A stretch of 5,059 nucleotides of DNA from Comamonadaceae bacterium (GTDB taxonomy: Bacteria > Pseudomonadota > Gammaproteobacteria > Burkholderiales > Burkholderiaceae_C): contig CANGML010000147.1 of the NCBI GenBank assembly GCA_947454585.1, positions 1 through 5,059 on the forward strand, in the 5' to 3' direction. The first letter of the stretch is position 1. Each line of letters opens with the position of its first letter. Made by a program: the position numbers and the translations under genes. This document shows, one piece after another, positions 1-5,059 of this stretch. The notes under the pieces were generated by a model. It was not told the origin of the DNA. It saw only the letters and a list, made by a program, of their open reading frames with translations, and did not search any database.

Positions 1-1
1 G

Positions 2-226
2 GTGCAAGGCCAACACACAGGCGAGGATGAAGGCGTTGCCGCTTCTAGCCATACGCTGGATTGCCCCTTGTGTGCCTCCATCAGTGCGCCACCTCCCGCG
101 CTCAACACCTCGTTGACGCAGCCTTCCCCATTGGCCCATGCTTTGCAGCCCCTCGCTGCTGCGCACATTGCGGCCACGACAGCACCGCCGCTGCCTTCTC
201 GCGGCCCTCCTGCACTTTCCCTCTGA
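2..226 (+). CDS. DUF2946-like protein, C-terminal part (5' end outside window)
   Basis: The reading frame is open from the left edge to TGA at 224-226 and gives 74 residues. The GTG at position 2 is unlikely to be the true start: no ribosome binding site is visible, and the hydrophobic N-terminal export segment usual in DUF2946 proteins (about 110-140 residues) is absent, so roughly the first third or more probably lies upstream. What is visible is a CPLC motif at residues 21-24 of this fragment, a Pro/Ala-rich low-complexity stretch, and a C-terminal PSRGPPA motif near the end, all in the style of DUF2946. The function of DUF2946 is not established. From general knowledge, its genes often sit beside TonB-dependent receptor and copper-chaperone genes in proteobacteria, as here. 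The CxxC pair could bind a metal, but that is inference. The family call rests on motif style and neighbours, so it is moderately secure. Confidence 0.62.
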   Translation: MQGQHTGEDEGVAASSHTLDCPLCASISAPPPALNTSLTQPSPLAHALQPLAAAHIAATTAPPLPSRGPPALSL

Positions 227-326
227 TATTTAAAGCGGGCGCGCAGCCAAGTGCTGCCGCTTAGTTTGTTGGCTTTGTGCCGCCTGTGGCGCGTACGCCA
301 GCCATCGAGATTTCAGGAAAAGTCAC
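227..326 (+). promoter_or_regulatory. Leader between the DUF2946-like gene and the receptor gene
   Basis: This 100-nt stretch has no gene. It holds one AT-rich patch (TATTTAAA, 227-234) right after the upstream stop, which is the only -10-like sequence; no acceptable -35 sits at 16-18 nt before it. Three short inverted repeats follow: GCAGC-CAAGT-GCTGC (243-257), CGCC-TGT-GGCG (281-291) and TGGCG-CGTA-CGCCA (287-300). The last two share bases 287-291 and cannot form together. I see no cobalamin riboswitch signature, no Fur box and no CueR-type dyad. The receptor could be read from a promoter here or from further upstream together with the DUF2946-like gene. Confidence 0.25.
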
Positions 327-329
327 GTG
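315..329 (+). promoter_or_regulatory. Ribosome binding site that fixes a GTG start
   Basis: AGGA at 315-318 lies 8 nt before GTG at 327-329. The GTG opens straight into Lys-Lys-Ile-Lys and a hydrophobic signal peptide, so it is preferred as the receptor start even though it is not ATG. Confidence 0.75.
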
Positions 330-2654
330 AAAAAAATCAAATCGATCAAGCGGGGTTGCCCGTCTTTATTGAAACCATTGGCATTGGCAAGTTCACTTTG
401 CTTTTATGTTGCCGCCCATGCGCAGGATGCGCCACCAGCCAAAGACATTGGCGTGGTCGTGATCACATCCGGGCAACCGTCGTCGTTGCCGACCCAGATC
501 CCAACCACGATGGAGTCCGTGACAGCGAAACAAATTGCCGAAACGATCAACGCCACCGATAGCGAAGATGCCTTGAAATACCTGCCCAGTCTGTCGGTAC
601 GTAAGCGTTTCGCGGGGGATTACAACCACGCCGTGTTGGCAAGCCGCGCATCGGGCTCACAAAATGCTGCGCGCAGTGCGGTGTATGCGGATGGCATGCC
701 CTTGTCTAACTTTGTGGGTAACGACAAGTTTTATGCGCCGCGCTGGGGCATGGTGGCGCCTGAAGAGATTGAACGTGTTGATGTGATGTATGGTCCCTTC
801 TCTGCAGCCTACCCAGGTAATTCGGTGGGTGCTGTGGTCGACTATGTCACCCGCATGCCTAAACAGTTTGAAGCACATATAAAAGTCGGTGCCTTCAAGC
901 AGACCTTTGATCAATACAACACGCATGATTCTTTCGGTGGCAAGAATGCGAGCGTGACATTGGGTAGCAAAGAGGGCGACTGGTCGTATTGGTTTCACCT
1001 GAGCCGACAAGATGTCAACGCGCAGCCGATGGGGTTTGTCACGGGTGCAGTTAAAACGGGTGCAGGCACGGCTGTCAATGGCGCTGTTCCTGCGACTGAT
1101 GTACTCGGCGTTGCAAATGCGATATTGGGCACCACCTCGCAATACCGAACCATTCAAGACCATGCGAAAGTAAAGCTGGCTTTTGACGTGTCTTCCACCA
1201 TGCGCGCCACGTACACCTTGGGCTATTGGAAAAATAACAGCGATGGAAATCCCGCAAGTTACTTGAGCGACGCAGCAGGTGCGCCCGTTTACACAGGCGA
1301 CAATTCAAACAAGGTCACGCAAGGTGGTGTGACTTACGAGCTCAAGGATTCTGCCTTCACGGCTTCGAGGGAGAGCTTGACGCACTACATGCACGGCTTT
1401 TCTCTCAAAACCAACACACAAGAGGTGTTTGATTGGGAAATCCTCACGAGCCTTTACGACTACCAGCAAGACTTAAACCGAAGCGCTGCGAGCAATACGG
1501 CATCTGCGCTTTTTGCTGGAACCACCAAGGGCAGTTTGACGGATTACGGTGGAACGGGCTGGAATAACCTGGCCTTAAAAGGCACGTGGCGACCTGAAGG
1601 CGTCAAAGGTGCGCATATCGTTGACTTTGGCTATCAGCAAGACAACTACAAATTGAAAATTTTGCAAAATGAAACGGGTACATCCAATTGGGAAACGGCC
1701 GCACCGGGTGCATTGACCAGCCAGTCGGGCGGCCGTGCGCAATTGCAAAGTCTGTATGCACAAGACGCATGGAAGTTTGCGCCGCGCTGGAAAACGGTGT
1801 TGGGTCTCAGAGCTGAGCAATGGAACACCGAGAGCGGTTTGGCTTTTAAATCAGGAACACCTCAGGTGACTTATCCCAGTCGTACTGAGAATTACTTTTC
1901 GCCCAAGGCTGCTATCTCTCATTTATGGGCACCTGATTTGATGTTCAAGGCTTCAACCGGACGTGCCGTGCGTATGCCAACTGTCCACGAGTTGTATGGT
2001 GCGACCAGCAGTTTGAACAACGTCTATTACAACAATACCAACTTGTCCCCAGAAAAATCTCAGACCACGGAGCTCACCGCTGAAAAAGACATGGGCCACG
2101 GGTTGTTGCGTGTGACGGCTTTCTTTGAAGAGACCAAAGATGCGATCGTGAGCCAGACCTCACTGCGTCCTGGCGCTGGAACTACAACCGATATTCAAAA
2201 TATTGGGCGCATCAAGAGTCAAGGCCTTGAGTTGGCCTATTCAGGGAGCAATGTTTTCACGCGTGGTTTAGATTTTTCGACCAGCGTCACGTACGTTGAA
2301 TCACGCATCAAAGAAAACCCAAGCCAACCAGCCACCCTTGATAAGCAACAGATTCGTGTCCCTGTTTGGCGCGGCAATGTGTTGGGCAACTACCGCTGGA
2401 ATGATCAACTCAGCACCTCTTTGGGGGCACGTTATGCGGGACGTCAATTTGGTAAGTTGGACAACTCAGACATCAACGGTTACGCCTACACAGGTAACAG
2501 CAAGTTGTTTGTTGTCGATGCGCGTGTGTTGTATCGCGTGGACAAGCAATGGTCCGTCGCAGGCGGCATTGATAACTTGAACAACTACAAATATTGGAAC
2601 TTCCACCAGTACCCCATGCGTACCTATCACGCAGAGTTGAAGTGGGATCTATGA
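327..2654 (+). CDS. TonB-dependent outer-membrane receptor, probable copper or copper-complex importer
   Basis: This is a 775-residue outer-membrane receptor of normal family length that would import a ligand using energy from TonB-ExbB-ExbD. Residues 1-32 are a signal peptide with a basic start (MKKIKSIKR), a hydrophobic core and an AHA cut site before Gln33. A TonB-box-like GVVVITSG follows at about 42-49. The plug domain runs from about 55 to 180 and ends in the conserved block around IERVDVMYGPFSAAYPGNS. The beta-barrel fills the rest, with the typical MPTVHELYG motif near 550-558 and a C-terminal strand ending LKWDL (Trp773). The mature protein has no cysteine. The ligand cannot be read from the sequence. 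It lacks obvious OprC/NosA-style Met-rich copper motifs, and its YGPFSAAYPGNS plug signature marks a different receptor clade. Copper is inferred from the YcnI and PCuAC genes downstream; a copper chelate, another metal or an organic ligand remain possible. Its TGA overlaps the next start, which indicates one operon. Confidence 0.92.
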   Translation: MKKIKSIKRGCPSLLKPLALASSLCFYVAAHAQDAPPAKDIGVVVITSGQPSSLPTQIPTTMESVTAKQIAETINATDSEDALKYLPSLSVRKRFAGDYNHAVLASRASGSQNAARSAVYADGMPLSNFVGNDKFYAPRWGMVAPEEIERVDVMYGPFSAAYPGNSVGAVVDYVTRMPKQFEAHIKVGAFKQTFDQYNTHDSFGGKNASVTLGSKEGDWSYWFHLSRQDVNAQPMGFVTGAVKTGAGTAVNGAVPATDVLGVANAILGTTSQYRTIQDHAKVKLAFDVSSTMRATYTLGYWKNNSDGNPASYLSDAAGAPVYTGDNSNKVTQGGVTYELKDSAFTASRESLTHYMHGFSLKTNTQEVFDWEILTSLYDYQQDLNRSAASNTASALFAGTTKGSLTDYGGTGWNNLALKGTWRPEGVKGAHIVDFGYQQDNYKLKILQNETGTSNWETAAPGALTSQSGGRAQLQSLYAQDAWKFAPRWKTVLGLRAEQWNTESGLAFKSGTPQVTYPSRTENYFSPKAAISHLWAPDLMFKASTGRAVRMPTVHELYGATSSLNNVYYNNTNLSPEKSQTTELTAEKDMGHGLLRVTAFFEETKDAIVSQTSLRPGAGTTTDIQNIGRIKSQGLELAYSGSNVFTRGLDFSTSVTYVESRIKENPSQPATLDKQQIRVPVWRGNVLGNYRWNDQLSTSLGARYAGRQFGKLDNSDINGYAYTGNSKLFVVDARVLYRVDKQWSVAGGIDNLNNYKYWNFHQYPMRTYHAELKWDL

Positions 2655-3205
2655 GTCAAACCATGAAAAACACCTTCGCATTAATCGCTATTGAATTAGC
2701 CTTGTTGGTGGTCACCACATCGACACACGCCCACATCGTGCTAACCGAACCCAAAGCCATTGCCGGGAGCTACTACAAAGCCACTCTGCGCGTGGGGCAC
2801 GGCTGCAGTGGCTCTGCCACCACGGGACTCACCGTGCAAGTGCCTGCAGGTTTTCAAGGGGCCAAGCCCCAACCAAAACCAGGGTGGACCATCGCCACGC
2901 GCAAAGCCAAACTTGCCATGCCCTACAACAGCCATGGCAAGACGGTGACTGATGATGTGGTGGAGTTGCGCTGGACGGCCGCCAACAAAGACGTAGTCTT
3001 GCCGGATGACCAGTTTGACGAGTTTGCGTTCATGGGGCGTTTGCCCAATCAATCCGGGCCATTGTGGGTCAAGGTTTTGCAAACCTGTGAGAACGGCCAA
3101 AATGACTGGTCTGAAATCCCTGCGAGTGGCACCTCTACCCGCGGTTTAAAGTCCCCAGCTGCCTTGTTAAATGTGCAGCCAGCCCCATCACATGACCACC
3201 ATTGA
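2651..3205 (+). CDS. YcnI/DUF1775-family exported copper-binding protein
   Basis: The product has 184 residues from the ATG at 2651, which overlaps the receptor stop as ATGA and suggests translational coupling. An in-frame ATG at 2663 would drop only four residues, and an in-frame ATG at 2594 lies inside the receptor and precedes the signal peptide by 24 residues; neither is preferred. The signal peptide spans 1-27 and ends THA, so the mature protein begins His28-Ile-Val-Leu. In the YcnI family this N-terminal His is the Cu(II) ligand, with a conserved tryptophan close to the site. Trp153, in the CENGQNDWSEIP block, fits that tryptophan. Cys52 (GHGC) and Cys146 could form a disulfide in the oxidising periplasm. 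The C-terminus is His-rich (SHDHH). No hydrophobic anchor is seen at the C-terminus, unlike many Gram-positive YcnI proteins, so it is expected to be soluble. The probable role is periplasmic copper binding and hand-over next to the PCuAC chaperones. Confidence 0.88.
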   Translation: MSQTMKNTFALIAIELALLVVTTSTHAHIVLTEPKAIAGSYYKATLRVGHGCSGSATTGLTVQVPAGFQGAKPQPKPGWTIATRKAKLAMPYNSHGKTVTDDVVELRWTAANKDVVLPDDQFDEFAFMGRLPNQSGPLWVKVLQTCENGQNDWSEIPASGTSTRGLKSPAALLNVQPAPSHDHH

Positions 3206-3229
3206 TTGCCTTTGTTACCAGTGACCGAC

Positions 3230-3661
3230 ATGCCTATCCGCCTGAGCCCCAATTGCTCCACAACACCTCAGTTTTTGATGATCGCCCTCGGATTAGTCGC
3301 GGGCACCTCGATCTTCATTAGCTTGGTGTTCTGGGTCATGGGGGCGCCCTGGGTATTGCCGTTTGCGTTGGTCGAGACCTTGGTGTTGGGTGCGGCGTTT
3401 GTATTCCACGCGAGAACACGCAGCGATTTTGATGAAGTCACCTGCAATGAGCGCCATCTGTTTGTGCGCCAAGAGCGCGGCGGCCGGGTCAAAGAGCACC
3501 AATTTACCCGTGGCTTGTGCCGTGTTTACATGACCCGCAGCATGCGCCCTTTGGTGCGGCTTGATGAGTCAGGCCGACATGTGGATCTGGGTGAATGGAT
3601 GCTGCCGCAAGACAGGCTTTCGCTTTGCCGTCAGCTGACCGATGTGGCGGCGTTGACATGA
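3230..3661 (+). CDS. DUF2244 family integral membrane protein
   Basis: The product has 143 residues from the ATG at 3230, 24 nt after the ycnI-like stop. No good ribosome binding site precedes it. In-frame TTG 3206 and GTG 3221 would add eight or three residues but are no better supported. The N-terminal LSPN motif, two hydrophobic helices at about 14-37 and 40-60, and a polar C-terminal domain ending in VDLGEWMLPQDRLSLCRQL match the DUF2244 layout. The C-terminal domain would face the cytoplasm if the hairpin is oriented as usual. The family has no established biochemical function. Its genes are often found beside cytochrome c oxidase genes in alpha- and betaproteobacteria (general knowledge). 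Placement between copper-binding genes therefore hints at a role in copper handling or oxidase assembly, which is inference. Cys10 sits where many family members carry Arg (LSPNRS); this comparison is from memory. Confidence 0.82.
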   Translation: MPIRLSPNCSTTPQFLMIALGLVAGTSIFISLVFWVMGAPWVLPFALVETLVLGAAFVFHARTRSDFDEVTCNERHLFVRQERGGRVKEHQFTRGLCRVYMTRSMRPLVRLDESGRHVDLGEWMLPQDRLSLCRQLTDVAALT

Positions 3662-3683
3662 TTATTTAAAAAGGAAGTTCGAC

Positions 3684-4166
3684 ATGAAACTCAATCAACT
3701 GGGCTCGTTGGCGTTGGCCACCTGTTTGGCGGGCTTTTCGCAAGGCGCGATGGCCCACGCGTTGAAGTGTGGCGACCTGGTGGTGGCGCACCCCTATGCC
3801 ACCCCAACTTTGGCGGGTAGCCAGGTGGGCGCGGCTTATTTCATGGCCATCAAAAACAATGGCAAAGAGGCCGACCAGCTCTTGGGCGCCAAAGGCGAGG
3901 TGTCTGCCTCGGTTGAAATTCATGAGATGACGATGGACAACAACGTGATGAAGATGCGTGCGGTCCCAGAGGTGCAACTTCCCGCAGGCTATGAGGTGAC
4001 CTTCAAACACGGGCAAGCCAATGGCTACCACTTGATGTTGATGGACTTGAAGAAACCCCTCAAGCCAGGTGACAAGTTCCCACTGACACTCAAGTTCAAA
4101 CGCGCTGGCGAATGCCAAGCCGACGTTTGGGTGGAAGCGCCCAAAGCCGATGCACACAAACACTAA
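3684..4166 (+). CDS. PCuAC-family periplasmic Cu(I) chaperone, first copy
   Basis: The product has 160 residues. The start is well fixed: AAGGAAG at 3671-3677 sits a proper distance before ATG 3684, and the signal peptide begins at once, ending AMA at residue 24 so that the mature chain starts His25-Ala-Leu-Lys-Cys29. PCuAC proteins bind Cu(I) through an H-x10-M-x21-H-x-M set and help load copper into cytochrome c oxidase. Here His80, Met91, His116 and Met118 fit the four ligands, with 24 rather than 21 residues between Met91 and His116 because of an extra HGQAN-like insertion; Met82, Met84 and Met89 are also nearby. Other points: Tyr38 replaces the Trp common in this subfamily (HPYATPT rather than HPWARPT), Cys29 and Cys144 may pair, and the C-terminus is ADAHKH. 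It lies 22 nt after the DUF2244 gene and 6 nt before a second PCuAC gene, clearly in one operon. Confidence 0.9.
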   Translation: MKLNQLGSLALATCLAGFSQGAMAHALKCGDLVVAHPYATPTLAGSQVGAAYFMAIKNNGKEADQLLGAKGEVSASVEIHEMTMDNNVMKMRAVPEVQLPAGYEVTFKHGQANGYHLMLMDLKKPLKPGDKFPLTLKFKRAGECQADVWVEAPKADAHKH

Positions 4167-4172
4167 ATTCCT

Positions 4173-4643
4173 ATGCAACACATCAAGCACCTCATTGCCG
4201 CCGTAGTCACCACCGTGTTCGCGGCCAGCGCCTTGGCGCAAAACATCACCGTCACCGACGCCTGGGCCCGTGCCACGGTACAAGGCCAAAAGGCCACGGG
4301 CGCCTTCATGAAGATCACGGCCAAAGACAACGCCAAGCTGGTGGGCGTCAGCAGCCCTGTCGCGGGTGTGGCCGAAGTGCATGAAATGAAGATGGACAAA
4401 GACGTGATGAAAATGGCAGCCTTGCCCAATGGCTTGGACTTGCCAGCGGGCAAAGCGGTGGAGCTCAAGCCCGGTGGCTACCACGTCATGTTGATGGACT
4501 TGAAAGCCCCCTTGGTCAAAGACACCACCATTCCGTTGATGCTCACGGTGCAAGATGCCAAGGGCGTGAAGTCAACGGTCGAGCTGAAGTTGTTGGTGGG
4601 CACGCAGCCCTCGGCCATGCCTAACCACGAACACAAGCATTGA
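4173..4643 (+). CDS. PCuAC-family periplasmic Cu(I) chaperone, second copy
   Basis: The product has 156 residues. ATG 4173 lies only 6 nt after the first copy's TAA and has no recognisable Shine-Dalgarno sequence, so re-initiation by ribosomes finishing the upstream gene is likely. The signal peptide covers 1-22 (ALA before Gln23). The mature start ITVTDAWARATV is the classic PCuAC opening. The Cu(I) ligands are His70, Met81, His104 and Met106 (H-x10-M-x22-H-x-M), with extra Met72 and Met74. There is no cysteine, in contrast to the first copy. The C-terminal tail NHEHKH is His-rich; in some PCuAC homologues such a tail binds Cu(II). The two copies share the HEM-MD-VMKM and YH-MLMDLK cores but differ in their N-terminal parts, so they look like diverged subtypes rather than a recent duplication. 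The expected role is copper delivery, probably to the CuA site of cytochrome c oxidase. Confidence 0.92.
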   Translation: MQHIKHLIAAVVTTVFAASALAQNITVTDAWARATVQGQKATGAFMKITAKDNAKLVGVSSPVAGVAEVHEMKMDKDVMKMAALPNGLDLPAGKAVELKPGGYHVMLMDLKAPLVKDTTIPLMLTVQDAKGVKSTVELKLLVGTQPSAMPNHEHKH

Positions 4644-4648
4644 GGCAT

Positions 4649-4671
4649 CAGCCAGCTTTGTCAGCTGGCTG
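4649..4671 (+). terminator. Probable operon terminator hairpin
   Basis: CAGCCAGCT at 4649-4657 pairs perfectly with AGCTGGCTG at 4663-4671 around a 5-nt loop (TTGTC). It starts 5 nt after the stop of the second PCuAC gene and before a gene of unrelated function. No clean U-tract follows (only GGGGTTTGGTTT), so it may end transcription weakly or act as an mRNA 3' stabiliser. Confidence 0.55.
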
Positions 4672-4683
4672 CAGGCTGGGGTT

Positions 4684-4692
4684 TGGTTTAAT
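4684..4692 (+). promoter_or_regulatory. Candidate extended -10 promoter for phaM
   Basis: TGGTTTAAT at 4684-4692 fits an extended -10 element: TG, one base, then TTTAAT, one mismatch from TATAAT. The nearest -35-like hexamer, TTGTCA at 4658-4663, is 23 nt upstream, too far for a classic spacer, so the case rests on the extended -10 alone. The phaM start is about 27 nt downstream, leaving a short leader. Confidence 0.3.
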
Positions 4693-4718
4693 GCGTCTTA
4701 TCTACACAGGAGACAGAC

Positions 4719-5059
4719 ATGACCCACCCCGCCGGCTTTGATTTCACCAAGTTCGTTCCGGGCTTTGATTTTTTGAAGAACCTCACGCCGGGTGGTGGTG
4801 CTGGGGCGTCCTCTGCTGCTCCGGGTTGGGTGGCCCCCACGTTGGATCCTGAAGAGTTGGACAAACGCATCCAAGAGCTCAAGACAGTGCAGTTCTGGCT
4901 CGAGCAAAATACCAAAGCCGTGGGTGCCACGATTCAAGCGCTAGAGGTACAGCGCATGACCCTGAGCACCTTGAAGGGCATGAATATGAGCTTTCATGAC
5001 TTGGCCGAGTCGCTCAAGGCCAAGCCCCAAGAGGCGGCAAGGGCTGAGCCCACACCTGA
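4719..5059 (+). CDS. phaM: PhaM-family polyhydroxyalkanoate granule regulatory protein (3' end outside window)
   Basis: ATG 4719 is preceded by AGGAG at 4708-4712, 6 nt away, a strong start. The frame gives 113 full codons and then runs off the right edge; the TGA at 5057-5059 is out of frame, so this is a partial gene. PhaM proteins bind the PHA synthase PhaC and DNA, and influence granule number and partition at cell division (known from Ralstonia eutropha). Residues 1-20 repeat an F-x-P/K-GFDF theme, a Gly/Ala/Ser linker covers about 25-36, then WVAPTLDPEELDKRIQELK (37-55) and a helical, probably coiled-coil, stretch to about 90 (QFWLEQN, IQALEVQRMTLSTLKGMN) give the family core. The Lys/Ala-rich C-terminal tail that binds DNA in R. 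eutropha PhaM would lie beyond the edge. It looks separate from the copper operon, being behind a hairpin and a candidate promoter. Confidence 0.87.
   Translation, partial: MTHPAGFDFTKFVPGFDFLKNLTPGGGAGASSAAPGWVAPTLDPEELDKRIQELKTVQFWLEQNTKAVGATIQALEVQRMTLSTLKGMNMSFHDLAESLKAKPQEAARAEPTP

Noticed and set aside
227..326. Cobalamin riboswitch or Fur-type control of the receptor gene
   Set aside because: The leader is only 100 nt, lacks the conserved B12-box sequence blocks and has no recognisable Fur dyad.
251..562. Plus-strand open frame of 103 codons overlapping the receptor start
   Set aside because: It overlaps the receptor signal peptide and plug in another frame, has no ribosome binding site that I can see and no family-like sequence.
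657..1163. Minus-strand open frame of 168 codons inside the receptor gene
   Set aside because: It has no recognisable domain and lies fully within a well-supported plug and barrel coding region.
3653..3658. Perfect TTGACA -35 hexamer just before the first PCuAC gene
   Set aside because: The -10 position 16-18 nt downstream falls on the purine-rich ribosome binding site and AGTTCG-like sequence, with no TATAAT-like hexamer. It is also the in-frame end of the DUF2244 gene.
3666..4553. Minus-strand open frame of 295 codons across both PCuAC genes, giving a strikingly His-rich product
   Set aside because: It is the antisense shadow of Met-rich genes: every in-register ATG (Met) reads as CAT (His) on the other strand. 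The + strand proteins have signal peptides, copper motifs and family matches, while the antisense product resembles no family I know.
5057..5059. TGA at the right edge as the phaM stop codon
   Set aside because: Counting from ATG 4719, the last full codon is 5055-5057 (CCT) and the final GA begins an incomplete codon, so this TGA is out of frame and the gene continues beyond the window.

Overview
The window reads as a piece of a Burkholderiales (betaproteobacterial) chromosome. Comamonadaceae such as Limnohabitans or Rhodoferax relatives are the best guess. The pointers are a PhaM-family protein at the right edge, a DUF2244 protein, paired PCuAC chaperones, and moderate-to-high GC that varies along the window. 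All genes that can be supported lie on the + strand. No RNA gene, CRISPR array, insertion sequence or attachment site was seen.

Layout: (1) 1-226 holds the C-terminal part of a DUF2946-like protein with a CPLC motif, cut by the left edge. (2) 227-326 is a 100-nt non-coding leader with small hairpins and no convincing promoter. (3) 327-2654 encodes a 775-residue TonB-dependent outer-membrane receptor with a GTG start. (4) 2651-3205 encodes an exported YcnI/DUF1775 copper-binding-type protein whose ATGA overlaps the receptor stop codon. (5) 3230-3661 encodes a two-helix DUF2244 membrane protein. (6) 3684-4166 and 4173-4643 encode two exported PCuAC-type Cu(I) chaperones in tandem. (7) 4649-4671 is a 9-bp hairpin that probably closes the operon. 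(8) A candidate promoter and a good ribosome binding site precede phaM (4719 onward), which is cut by the right edge: no in-frame stop lies inside the window.

The inferred joint role of items 1-6 is copper acquisition and delivery. The receptor would bring copper or a copper complex across the outer membrane using TonB energy. YcnI and the two PCuAC proteins would bind copper in the periplasm and pass it on, probably to cytochrome c oxidase, whose gene clusters are a common home of DUF2244 genes. All three exported proteins end in His-rich tails, and two are predicted to have a histidine as first mature residue. The copper assignment of the receptor rests on its neighbours, because its own sequence is not of the known OprC/NosA copper-receptor type. 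PhaM belongs to polyhydroxyalkanoate granule biology and looks like a separate transcription unit.
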